This document shows positions 36,358 through 45,136 of a stretch of 64,000 nucleotides of DNA, piece after piece. A model generated the notes under the pieces. The model was not told the origin of the DNA and did not search any database. It worked only from the letters and a program-made list of their open reading frames with translations. Source of the DNA: Paenibacillus sp. FSL R5-0623 (GTDB taxonomy: Bacteria > Bacillota > Bacilli > Paenibacillales > Paenibacillaceae); assembly GCF_037974265.1 (NCBI RefSeq), contig NZ_CP150233.1, positions 2,232,001 through 2,296,000 on the forward strand. The letters are read 5' to 3'. The stretch's first letter is position 1, and the number at the start of each line of letters is the position of its first letter. The translations under genes and the position numbers were made by a program.

Positions 36358-36439
36358 TTACAACAACATTCCAGAATATAGGTTGGCAAAGGTGCAGAAA
36401 TCTTGATTTCGTATCATAGGCTCAAAGGCCTGGTCAGCC

Positions 36440-36445
36440 TATAAT
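36440..36445 (+). promoter_or_regulatory. -10 box of a possible activator-dependent promoter (galactan binding protein)
   Basis: TATAAT 36 nt before the binding-protein ATG has no recognisable -35, which fits activation by the adjacent YesN regulator. Confidence 0.4.
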
Positions 36446-36480
36446 GAAAGGGTAACCAAAACGATTTAAGGGGGAACAAC

Positions 36481-38172
36481 ATGAGAGCGCAATCAACGAA
36501 AAAGAGATTCTTGACGCTTCTCGCTACAACGCTGAGTCTAACTGTCGTTCTTGCAGGATGTTCAGGAGGCAGTGGGGGCGGAGATAGTGCAACACCAAGT
36601 ACATCTGGAACCCAAAACGAATACAAAGAAAAGTATGATCCGGCAGTTACCATTACTACAGCATGGGGAATCGATCCTGAGTTGAAATTTAAAAATGGCG
36701 AATCCATGGAAAATAACGTGGCAACCAAGTGGGCCAAGGACAAATTCGGAATTGAAATCAAATCCTTGTGGTCCGTGACAGATACGAACAGTGCATTTGC
36801 GACCAAGCTTCGTCTTGCTATGTCCTCCGGCCAAGAAATGCCGGATATTGTGACAATAGGGCAGCCGGATAATTTAGTTGCTCAAGATTTAATTGACTCC
36901 GGTATGTATCAGGAAGTCGGACCACTGTTCGACAAATACGCTTCCGACACATGGAAAAAAGCAATGGAGCAGGACCCTAATGTATGGAACCCGTACAGTC
37001 GTGATGGCAAAAGAATGGGTGTCCCTGTTCTGGACTATGCCTACAACAATGACTACCTTCTCTGGATTCGTCAGGACTGGCTGGACAAGCTGAACATGAA
37101 GGCACCAAAAACCATCGACGAACTGGAAGCAGTGATGGAAGCATTTAAAAATAATAACCCTGACGGCTTGGCTCCAGATAAAGTCACTCCGCTCAGCGTT
37201 GGCTTCAAAACATCCATGAATACATGGATGGGAGATGTATCCTGGATCTTTGGTGCATATGGCACCTTACCTCAACAATGGAATCTGGCTGCGGATGGCA
37301 AGCTGGAGTATGGTTCTATCAATCCAGGTATGAAGCCAGGTTTGACCAAATTGAGCGAATGGCTCACAAAAGGTTATATCCCGCAGGAAGCAGCGTTGTG
37401 GGATGAAAACAAAACGGCAGAGCCAGCAGTTGCAGGCACAGCTGGCATTATCCCGGGTCCATACTGGATGAGCGGATGGCCGCTGAAGGATACGGTAAAA
37501 AATGCCCCAGGTGCGGTTTGGAAACCGATTGAAATTCCAACTGGCCCTGAAGGCAAAGCGATGCGTCATGGTACACATTTTGTTAATGGTGTAACATTGA
37601 TCAAGAAAGATATGAAAAATCCGGAAGCATTCTTTACTTACCAAAACTACCTTTATGATAAATACGCAGACCCGCAACCAGGAAGTGAATATGATAACGG
37701 TCTATTTGCAGGCTATGACTATCAATTGGATGGAAATGGTAAACAAATGCCGATTGAAGAAATTGATGGCGGTTATGTAAACGTTGTGCGTTATTTGCTC
37801 GTGCGTGATGGCGCTCGTATTCCGGACGCCCAGATGAAAGCTCTGATGAATTTGGCGGACGGCAAAGAGCCGGAAACCAAGCTCGAAAAAGATGTTGCCG
37901 TGAACTATGGTAAGGAAACCCCTGCTGCTGCGAAAGTATTGCTGAGCCAAGAAGAAATTTCCTTCAAAAACATGTTCACAGGTCCAACAACGCAGACGAT
38001 GAAATCCAAGCTGGACTATCTGAACAAAATCGAGAATCAAGCATTTAACGAAATTATCTATGGCAAAAATCCAGCGGATGCGTTTGATACGTTTGTACAA
38101 ACGTGGAAATCCGGTGGCGGTGACCAGATCACTCAAGAGGTCAATGAATGGTATGACGGTGTGAAAAAATAG
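36481..38172 (+). CDS. Extracellular solute-binding lipoprotein (galactan module)
   Basis: This 563-aa LipO/YtcQ-type binding protein has a lipoprotein signal ending VVLAGC (Cys27) and a Gly/Ser tether. The long ligand-binding region contains ITTAWGIDPELKFKNGE and DWLDKLNMKAPKTIDELEAV. The ATG is preceded by AAGGGGGAAC. It binds the module's oligosaccharide, by context a beta-1,4-galacto-oligosaccharide. A strong terminator follows immediately and the permeases have their own promoter, so this gene can be expressed in excess of them. Confidence 0.9.
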   Translation: MRAQSTKKRFLTLLATTLSLTVVLAGCSGGSGGGDSATPSTSGTQNEYKEKYDPAVTITTAWGIDPELKFKNGESMENNVATKWAKDKFGIEIKSLWSVTDTNSAFATKLRLAMSSGQEMPDIVTIGQPDNLVAQDLIDSGMYQEVGPLFDKYASDTWKKAMEQDPNVWNPYSRDGKRMGVPVLDYAYNNDYLLWIRQDWLDKLNMKAPKTIDELEAVMEAFKNNNPDGLAPDKVTPLSVGFKTSMNTWMGDVSWIFGAYGTLPQQWNLAADGKLEYGSINPGMKPGLTKLSEWLTKGYIPQEAALWDENKTAEPAVAGTAGIIPGPYWMSGWPLKDTVKNAPGAVWKPIEIPTGPEGKAMRHGTHFVNGVTLIKKDMKNPEAFFTYQNYLYDKYADPQPGSEYDNGLFAGYDYQLDGNGKQMPIEEIDGGYVNVVRYLLVRDGARIPDAQMKALMNLADGKEPETKLEKDVAVNYGKETPAAAKVLLSQEEISFKNMFTGPTTQTMKSKLDYLNKIENQAFNEIIYGKNPADAFDTFVQTWKSGGGDQITQEVNEWYDGVKK

Positions 38173-38181
38173 TTTTAAACG

Positions 38182-38216
38182 GCGCACAGACGGTACTCGT
38201 CTGTGCGCTTTTTTTT
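38182..38216 (+). terminator. Strong intrinsic terminator after the galactan binding-protein gene
   Basis: A perfect 11-bp GC-rich stem (38182-38192 with 38198-38208) is followed by eight T. Confidence 0.93.
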
Positions 38217-38280
38217 ATGTGTATTTAGGATGAAGGGAAGTGGTTGAATTTGTGCCATTTATATTGCTTTTATGTGCTGT

Positions 38281-38307
38281 TTGGACCCCGTAAAAGGTTG
38301 ATATAAT
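38281..38307 (+). promoter_or_regulatory. Promoter of the galactan permease/enzyme genes
   Basis: TTGGAC (38281-38286) lies 15 nt from an extended -10, TGATATAAT (38299-38307). It restarts transcription after the terminator at 38182-38216. Confidence 0.6.
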
Positions 38308-38364
38308 CGCATTATAAGCCACTCAGGGAGTACTTGAGTAGGAAGAAATACAGGGGGAGCAATC

Positions 38365-39255
38365 ATGAGAACTTTGAAACGCACTTGGCCATTCCACGTT
38401 ATGCTGTTGCCAGCCATTATCTTTCTGATCATTTTCAGTTATGTGCCCATGGGCGGGATCGTTATGGCATTCCAGAACTACAAGCCATGGCTTGGGATTA
38501 GCGGTTCTGAATGGGTTGGACTGGACAACTTTAGATATCTGTTTGAACGTGAAGACAGCTTACAGGTCATCTGGAACACATTGATTATTGCTGTACTTAA
38601 ACTGATTTTCAATTTATTTGTTCCATTTGTTTTTGCCATTCTTTTGAATGAGGTTCGCAAGATGGCTATACAGCGAACGATTCAAACACTCGTATATTTA
38701 CCTCACTTCTTGTCCTGGGTCATTCTGGGCGGGATTTTGATAGATCTGTTGTCAACAGGCGGCTTGGTTAACCGGGTTCTGGGAACCTTCGGACTCGGGC
38801 CATATTTCTTCCTGGGAGATAACAGTTGGTTCCGATCTACGGTCATTCTGACAGATGTGTGGAAAGAATTTGGCTATAACATGATTGTCTTTCTGGCTGC
38901 CCTTGCCGGAATTAATCCAGCATTGTACGAAGCAGCGGAAATTGACGGAGCAGGACGCTGGAAACAGACACTGCACATTACAATCCCTTCGCTTGTGCCG
39001 ATGCTGATGGTTGTAGGAACACTGGCGCTTGGTAACGTACTGAATGCCGGATTTGACCAGATATTCAACTTGTATAACCCGCTCGTATATCAAACGGGTG
39101 ACATCATTGATACATTCGTATATCGTTCCGCAATGCAGAATGGTGAGATGGGCTTTGCAACCGCGATCGGATTATTCAAATCGGTCATTAGTATGATCTT
39201 GATTCTTGTATCGTACAGCTTAGCCAAAAAATACGCTGGATATCGCATATTCTAA
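38365..39255 (+). CDS. CUT1 ABC permease, LplB type (galactan module)
   Basis: This 296-aa permease has six predicted segments, the opening MLLPAIIFLIIFSYVPMGGI, and the EAA loop ALYEAAEIDGAGRWKQTLHI. CAGGGGGAG precedes the ATG. It pairs with the next gene's product. The ATPase is not encoded here. Confidence 0.9.
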   Translation: MRTLKRTWPFHVMLLPAIIFLIIFSYVPMGGIVMAFQNYKPWLGISGSEWVGLDNFRYLFEREDSLQVIWNTLIIAVLKLIFNLFVPFVFAILLNEVRKMAIQRTIQTLVYLPHFLSWVILGGILIDLLSTGGLVNRVLGTFGLGPYFFLGDNSWFRSTVILTDVWKEFGYNMIVFLAALAGINPALYEAAEIDGAGRWKQTLHITIPSLVPMLMVVGTLALGNVLNAGFDQIFNLYNPLVYQTGDIIDTFVYRSAMQNGEMGFATAIGLFKSVISMILILVSYSLAKKYAGYRIF

Positions 39256-39284
39256 ACGAATGAACAGAGAAAGAAGGGACCACG

Positions 39285-40163
39285 ATGTATCATAAATCAT
39301 TGCCTTATCGCGTGTTTAATATAGTCAATACCTGCTTTCTGATTTTGATCGCCATTATGTGTATCATACCGATGGTTCATGTACTGGCTGTATCCTTTAG
39401 TACGAAGGCAGCTGCCGACGCCAATCTGGTCAATCTCTGGCCCGTAGGATTTTCACTTGAGGCTTACAAAAAAACGATGAACAATCCAATTTTCTTGAAC
39501 TCGCTCTGGATCTCACTTCTACGTACAGTAATTGGTACAGCTATTACCTTGCTGATTACGTTCCTGGCAGCGTATCCGTTGTCCAAAGAGAATAGTGAAT
39601 TCAAAGGCAGAACGATCTACTCCTGGATTTTTGTATTCAGTATGATTTTCAATGGGGGACTGGTGCCATTCTATATGGTTATCCAGAAGATCGGGTTGAT
39701 GGATTCCTTCTGGGTACTGGTACTCCCAGGAGCAGTTAACACATTCCTTGTCATTCTGATGCTGAACTTCTTCCGCGGTATTCCAAAAGAGCTGGAGGAA
39801 GCGGCGCTGATGGATGGAGCTAACCATTTCAGAACATTGTTCAGTATCTTCCTTCCCATTTCGATGCCGTCCATTGCAACAATTGCATTGTTCAGTATGG
39901 TGTTCCACTGGAATTCCTGGTTTGATGGATTGCTCTACATGAATAACGCCAAGGATTACCCACTTGCTACATTTATGCAAACCGTCATTATTGGACGTGA
40001 TATGAGTAGCATGAGCATGAATCCAAAAGAAATGGAAGCTCTCTCTCAAACTACGGTAAGGGCAGCTCAGATTTTCATCGGAAGTGCACCAATCTTGATT
40101 GTGTATCCTTTCCTGCAACGTTTCTTTGTTAAAGGTATGACGTTGGGCTCAGTTAAAGGCTGA
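39285..40163 (+). CDS. CUT1 ABC permease, LplC type (galactan module)
   Basis: This 292-aa permease has the EAA loop ELEEAALMDGANHFRTLFSI and the ending FVKGMTLGSVKG. It lies 29 nt after its partner. A 7-bp GGCTCAG/CTGAGCC hairpin (40146-40166) spans its stop codon and may tune expression of the galactanase gene that follows 32 nt later. Confidence 0.9.
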   Translation: MYHKSLPYRVFNIVNTCFLILIAIMCIIPMVHVLAVSFSTKAAADANLVNLWPVGFSLEAYKKTMNNPIFLNSLWISLLRTVIGTAITLLITFLAAYPLSKENSEFKGRTIYSWIFVFSMIFNGGLVPFYMVIQKIGLMDSFWVLVLPGAVNTFLVILMLNFFRGIPKELEEAALMDGANHFRTLFSIFLPISMPSIATIALFSMVFHWNSWFDGLLYMNNAKDYPLATFMQTVIIGRDMSSMSMNPKEMEALSQTTVRAAQIFIGSAPILIVYPFLQRFFVKGMTLGSVKG

Positions 40164-40195
40164 GCCTGTACCCCAAATTAATGGAGGTTGATACA

Positions 40196-41281
40196 GTGAG
40201 CAACTTGACGGAAAAGACATTCATTCTGGGAATGGATGTGTCCTTTATGGATGAAATCGAACAGCATGGCGGGAGTTATAGTGATGTGGATGGCAAGGAA
40301 CAAGACTTGCTGTCCATCCTGAAGATTAATGACGCTAACGCGATACGACTTCGAATCTGGAATGATCCTGTTGGTGGATTCTGCAATCTGGAGCGGACGG
40401 TGGAGGTAGCCAAACGGATCAAGGAACAGGGATTGAAATTTTTGCTTGATTTCCATTATTCCGATCGCTGGGCTGATCCAGCCAATCAATGGAAGCCGAA
40501 AGCATGGGAGAATCTGTCCTATGAAGAGCTTCAACGTGCGGTATGCATGTATACGGCTGACGTTCTGAGAACGTTGAAGGAACACGATGCGCTTCCGGAC
40601 ATGGTGCAGGTGGGCAACGAGATTACACCAGGCATGTTATGGAATGAGGGACGTGTCGGTGGAGAAGAGCATGATACGGATGAACAGTGGGAGCGTTTTG
40701 CGGGGCTCGTGAAGTACGGAATTGCTGCGGTCAAATCCGTTGACGCGGATATTCAGATTATGATACATATTGATCGTGGTGGAGATAACGCCGAGAGCCG
40801 CAAGTTTTACGATCGCTTTGAAGCACTGGGTGTGGAGTTCGATATCATTGGTCTCTCGTATTACCCTTGGTGGCATGGCACACTTGATGCGTTACGTGAC
40901 AATCTTCATGATCTGGCTGAGCGTTATGGCAAACCGATCAATGTAGTTGAAACCGCTTATCCCTGGACGCTGGAGCAGCCGGAAGGCATTGAATGGATTT
41001 TGAATCAGGAAGATATGTTGTTACCAGGATACCCTGCAAGTGTAGAGGGACAGACCAAATATCTGAAGGATCTATTGCAGATTATTCGCGAAGTTCCTGG
41101 TGGTTTGGGGCACGGATTCTATTATTGGGAACCTGCCTGGATACCAAGTAAAGAAGAATGGTCCGTCGGACATCCGAATAACTGGGGCAACCTCACCATG
41201 TTTGATTTTAAAGGTCGCAAGTTGGAATCGTTTACAGCGCTCGCTACTGCAGAAGAATCAGATGTCGTGACATACGTGTAA
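40196..41281 (+). CDS. ganB: Endo-beta-1,4-galactanase, GH53, without signal peptide
   Basis: This 361-aa GH53 enzyme cleaves internal beta-1,4-galactosidic bonds of (arabino)galactan. The barrel shows GMDVSFMDEIEQ, DFHYSDRWADP, acid/base Glu142 in QVGNEITPG, and nucleophile Glu252 in NVVETAYPW. The start is GTG 40196, preceded by GGAGGTTG; the ATG at 40181 is part of that ribosome site. Neither start gives a signal peptide, whereas the characterised Bacillus GanB is secreted. The enzyme therefore probably acts in the cytoplasm on imported oligosaccharides. It is followed by a beta-galactosidase gene, which completes the pathway. Confidence 0.88.
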   Translation: MSNLTEKTFILGMDVSFMDEIEQHGGSYSDVDGKEQDLLSILKINDANAIRLRIWNDPVGGFCNLERTVEVAKRIKEQGLKFLLDFHYSDRWADPANQWKPKAWENLSYEELQRAVCMYTADVLRTLKEHDALPDMVQVGNEITPGMLWNEGRVGGEEHDTDEQWERFAGLVKYGIAAVKSVDADIQIMIHIDRGGDNAESRKFYDRFEALGVEFDIIGLSYYPWWHGTLDALRDNLHDLAERYGKPINVVETAYPWTLEQPEGIEWILNQEDMLLPGYPASVEGQTKYLKDLLQIIREVPGGLGHGFYYWEPAWIPSKEEWSVGHPNNWGNLTMFDFKGRKLESFTALATAEESDVVTYV

Positions 41282-41412
41282 TATCATACAGGTTCGCAAG
41301 TTGTATCTGATAAAACACGTGAAGTCATGCAAGATGATGGTTTCTAATTTGAGCCTTGAATATTGTTGTATTAAATAAAAATTGTAATTCAAAAAGCAAG
41401 GGAGTTGTCCTT

Positions 41413-43485
41413 ATGACATACAAATTTCCACCTGTAAGTTCCAAAGCCCCACACATGTTGCATGGCGCAGACTATAACCCGGAGCAATGGCTCCGCTATC
41501 CTGAAGTTCTGGAAGAAGATATTCGCTTGATGAAGCTTGCCAAGTGTAACGTGATGTCCATTGGTATCTTCTCATGGGTATCCCTTGAGCCGGAAGAGGG
41601 CGTATACACGTTTGAATGGCTGGATCAGGTGTTGGATCGTTTTGCAGCAAACGGTATCTATGCATTCCTCGCTACACCAAGTGGTGCTAGACCTGCCTGG
41701 ATGTCCGCGAAGTACCCGGAAGTGCTCCGCGTATCCGAGAAGCGTGTCCGCAATCTGCATGGTTTCCGTCACAACCATTGTTATACTTCCCCGGTATACC
41801 GTGAGAAGGTTACTGCGATCAACACAAAACTGGCAGAACGTTATTCGGATCATCCGGCTGTAATCGGCTGGCATATCTCGAACGAGTTCGGCGGAGACTG
41901 TCACTGTGATTATTGTCAGGAAGCGTTCCGTGGTTGGGTTCAGAAGAAGTATAAAACACTCGATGAACTGAATCATTCGTGGTGGACCACATTCTGGAGC
42001 CATACGGTTACAGACTGGAGTCAAGTGGAATCTCCGGCTCCACACGGTGAGACACAGGTACACGCGATGAATCTGGATTGGCGCCGTTTCGTTACAGATC
42101 AGACAGCTGATTTTATCGTGCATGAAACAAAACCGTTGAAAGCTCAGAATCCCGATCTGCCAGTCACAACCAACCTGATGGAATTCTATGGCGGTCTGAA
42201 TTATTGGAAGTTCGCCGATATTCTGGATTTCCTCTCTTGGGACAGTTATCCGACTTGGCATGATGCAGATGACGACGCGAAACAGGCATCCCGGATCGCC
42301 ATGATGCATGACATCGTTCGTTCCATCAAAGGCGGTCAGCCGTTCTTGTTGATGGAGAGTACTCCAAGTTCGACGAATTGGCAAGATGTCAGCAAGCTGA
42401 AAAAACCGGGCATGCATTTGCTCTCTTCTCTCCAGGCTGTGGCACACGGCTCTGATAGTGTTCAGTACTTCCAATGGAGAAAAAGCCGGGGGTCCAGTGA
42501 GAAACTTCATGGTGCGGTGGTAGACCACGTAGGAACGGAACACACTCGAGTGTTCCAAGATGTCACCGACGTAGGAACGGCTCTTGAAGGTATGGAAGCT
42601 ATTGTAGGAACAGCGGTTCCGGCAGAAGTTGCAATCATTTTTGATTGGGAAAACCGCTGGGCCGTTAATGATTCCCAGGGTCCGCGTAATATCGGTGTGA
42701 AGTATGAGCAGACCGTGGAAGAGCATTACGAAGCGTTTTGGAAAAAGGGAGTCGCTGTAGACGTTATTGATATGGATGCAGATCTGTCCAAGTATAAGTT
42801 GCTGATTGCTCCAATGCTCTATCTGGTACGTGAAGGTGTCGGGGAACGCATTGAGAAGTTTGTAGAACAAGGCGGTACGTTTGTAGCAACTTACTGGTCT
42901 GGAATTGTTAACGAAAACGATCTGTGTTTCCTGGGTGGATTCCCAGGCCCACTGCGTAAGACACTTGGCATCTGGTCCGAGGAAATTGACGGATTACATG
43001 ATCGTGATCTGAACGGAATTATCCCGGAGAAGGGTAATGAGCTTCAACTCAATACAACGTATGATGCAATTGAACTGTGTGATCTGATTCATCTGGAAGG
43101 CGCGAAGTCCCTGGCTACGTACCGTTCTGACTTTTATGCCGGACGTCCGGCATTGACGGTCAACCAGTTGGGTTCAGGGAAAGCATATTATGTAGCGACA
43201 CGTCTGAAAGCACCATTCTATGACGATTTCTATGCGAAACTAATCGCTGACCTCAACATTGAGCGTGGACTTGAAACAGAGCTGCCTGCCGGAACAACGG
43301 CACATACGCGTACAGATGGTACAGCTGACTATGTGTTTGTACAGAACTACACACCAGATGAGAAGCTGGTTGAACTAGATGGACAGTCCTATACCGATCT
43401 GCTCAGTGGTGATGCTGTGGAAGCAAGACTCAGCTTGAAGCCATATGACATTTGTGTTCTGCGCAGACCGGCTGCCCGGAAATAA
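41413..43485 (+). CDS. ganA: Beta-galactosidase, GH42
   Basis: This 690-aa cytoplasmic GH42 beta-galactosidase opens HMLHGADYNPEQW. The acid/base is Glu158 in HISNEFGGDC, with a Cys cluster (GGDCHCDYC) of the zinc-containing GH42 type. The nucleophile is Glu315 in LLMESTPSSTNW. The trimerisation domain and C-terminal beta domain follow. ATG 41413 has GGGAG upstream; a 19-codon N-terminal extension has no ribosome site. It hydrolyses the galacto-oligosaccharides made by the GH53 enzyme to galactose. The 131-nt gap to the GH53 gene may hold a promoter, but I could not assign one. Confidence 0.92.
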   Translation: MTYKFPPVSSKAPHMLHGADYNPEQWLRYPEVLEEDIRLMKLAKCNVMSIGIFSWVSLEPEEGVYTFEWLDQVLDRFAANGIYAFLATPSGARPAWMSAKYPEVLRVSEKRVRNLHGFRHNHCYTSPVYREKVTAINTKLAERYSDHPAVIGWHISNEFGGDCHCDYCQEAFRGWVQKKYKTLDELNHSWWTTFWSHTVTDWSQVESPAPHGETQVHAMNLDWRRFVTDQTADFIVHETKPLKAQNPDLPVTTNLMEFYGGLNYWKFADILDFLSWDSYPTWHDADDDAKQASRIAMMHDIVRSIKGGQPFLLMESTPSSTNWQDVSKLKKPGMHLLSSLQAVAHGSDSVQYFQWRKSRGSSEKLHGAVVDHVGTEHTRVFQDVTDVGTALEGMEAIVGTAVPAEVAIIFDWENRWAVNDSQGPRNIGVKYEQTVEEHYEAFWKKGVAVDVIDMDADLSKYKLLIAPMLYLVREGVGERIEKFVEQGGTFVATYWSGIVNENDLCFLGGFPGPLRKTLGIWSEEIDGLHDRDLNGIIPEKGNELQLNTTYDAIELCDLIHLEGAKSLATYRSDFYAGRPALTVNQLGSGKAYYVATRLKAPFYDDFYAKLIADLNIERGLETELPAGTTAHTRTDGTADYVFVQNYTPDEKLVELDGQSYTDLLSGDAVEARLSLKPYDICVLRRPAARK

Positions 43486-43536
43486 TATAGATTTTATATG
43501 TTACTAAATAAATGAAGTTAGTATTAAGAAGAGATT

Positions 43537-43576
43537 GCCCTGAACGCCTGCATTGGTGTTCAGGGCATCTTTTTTA
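43537..43576 (+). terminator. Intrinsic terminator of the galactan module
   Basis: A 9-bp stem GCCCTGAAC/GTTCAGGGC (43537-43545 with 43558-43566) is followed by a T-run. Confidence 0.9.
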
Positions 43577-43695
43577 TTTTATGTATTTGGCTGTTGAACC
43601 ACTTTTTCTGGACAAGATAAAGGATAAACGTGTCCGCGCAGCGAAGACAAACACGTAACATGTAACTCAAGACTTGCAGTCTGGGAGGAATGGAA

Positions 43696-45135
43696 ATGAA
43701 TCAAAGAAATCTGGATGGTAACAGCATTATTATTCGACTGGAAATGACAACTAAGGATATCAAGTTTGGCGAAGTGGCTTCGGCCATCTCGGAAGCTGGG
43801 GGAGACATCATTGCCATCGACGTGATTTCCACCAATCAGGATGTAAGCGTGCGCGACTTGACGGTCGCAGTTACAGATGCACAAGATAACAGTAAAATTA
43901 TAGAAGGGGTGCGCCAGCTTAAAGGTGTGTCCATTATTAATGTATCGGATCGGACGTTCCTGCTTCATCTGGGCGGTAAGATCGAAGTAACACCAAAGAC
44001 CCCGATTCAAAACCGGGAAGATCTGTCACGTGTGTACACTCCGGATGTGGCTCGTGTATGTTCAGCCATTTCAGAAGAACCCGGCAAAGCCTTCTCATTG
44101 ACAATCAAACGGAATACAGTGGCCGTCGTATCTGATGGCAGTGCGGTACTTGGACTGGGCAACATTGGTCCCCGTGCAGCAATGCCTGTCATGGAAGGTA
44201 AAGCGATGTTATTCAAACAGTTTGCAGGTGTGGATGCTTTCCCAATCTGCCTGGACACACAGGATACCGAGGAAATCATACGTACTGTGAAAGCGATATC
44301 ACCTGGTTTTGGCGGCATTAATCTGGAGGATATCTCGTCACCGCGTTGTTTCGAAATTGAACGTCGTCTGAATGAGGAATTGGACATTCCTGTATTTCAT
44401 GATGACCAGCATGGCACAGCGGTTGTGTTATATGCCGGTCTGATCAATGCGCTCAAACTGGTGGGCAAGTCCATTGAAGATGTGAAGATTGTGGTCTGTG
44501 GTATCGGTGCAGCAGGTGTAGCATGCAGTAACATCTTATTGTCCGCAGGAGCCAGTCGACTTATAGGCGTCGATCGTGAGGGTGCGATTGTACGGACACA
44601 AACCTATGAGAATGAAGTCTGGAGTGACTATGCAGCTCGCACTAATCCTGAACTGGAGACTGGCTCGCTGCGTGATGTCATTCGCGGAGCCGACGTGTTC
44701 ATTGGCCTGTCCCGAGGGAATCTGTTGACTCGCGAAGATGTGCAGACCATGGCGGAAGATCCAATCGTGTTTGCAATGGCAAACCCGGTACCAGAGATTA
44801 TGCCTGCCTTGGTGGAAGACATTGTGGCTGTAATGGCAACAGGACGATCCGATTATCCGAATCAGATCAACAACGTATTGTGTTTCCCGGGCATCTTCAG
44901 GGCAGTTCTGGATTGCCGAGCTACCGAAATTAATGAAGAAATGAAGCTGGCAGCCGCTCAAGCGATTGCTTCGGCCATTACAGATGAAGAGCGTACACGC
45001 TATTATATTATTCCGAGTGTGTTCAATGATAAAGTGGTCAAATCGATGCGCAGTCGCGTGATTGAAGCAGCTGTTAAGACGGGTGTAGCTCGGCGTATTC
45101 CTCGTGAACAGGCCCGTGAAGGCGGGGAATCGTAA
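43696..45135 (+). CDS. NAD(P)-dependent malic enzyme with N-terminal ACT domain
   Basis: This 479-aa enzyme decarboxylates malate to pyruvate with reduction of NAD(P). An ACT-type regulatory domain (about 8-90, IIRLEMTTKDIKFGEVASAI) precedes the malic enzyme core. The core shows the catalytic Tyr region (RVYTPDVARVC), DGSAVLGLGNIGP, the metal-binding FHDDQHGTA, and a Rossmann domain VVCGIGAAGVACSNIL. ATG 43696 is chosen because GGGAGG lies 7 nt upstream; ATG 43690 abuts that site. The ACT domain suggests allosteric control by a small ligand. The HD hydrolase gene begins 1 nt after the stop. Confidence 0.88.
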   Translation: MNQRNLDGNSIIIRLEMTTKDIKFGEVASAISEAGGDIIAIDVISTNQDVSVRDLTVAVTDAQDNSKIIEGVRQLKGVSIINVSDRTFLLHLGGKIEVTPKTPIQNREDLSRVYTPDVARVCSAISEEPGKAFSLTIKRNTVAVVSDGSAVLGLGNIGPRAAMPVMEGKAMLFKQFAGVDAFPICLDTQDTEEIIRTVKAISPGFGGINLEDISSPRCFEIERRLNEELDIPVFHDDQHGTAVVLYAGLINALKLVGKSIEDVKIVVCGIGAAGVACSNILLSAGASRLIGVDREGAIVRTQTYENEVWSDYAARTNPELETGSLRDVIRGADVFIGLSRGNLLTREDVQTMAEDPIVFAMANPVPEIMPALVEDIVAVMATGRSDYPNQINNVLCFPGIFRAVLDCRATEINEEMKLAAAQAIASAITDEERTRYYIIPSVFNDKVVKSMRSRVIEAAVKTGVARRIPREQAREGGES

Positions 45136-45136
45136 G

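Noticed and set aside
41572..42870. A 432-codon open frame on the minus strand, opposite the GH42 gene
   Set aside because: It has no ribosome site and no recognisable motifs, and it lies wholly within a gene with intact GH42 active sites. It is a by-product of codon bias.
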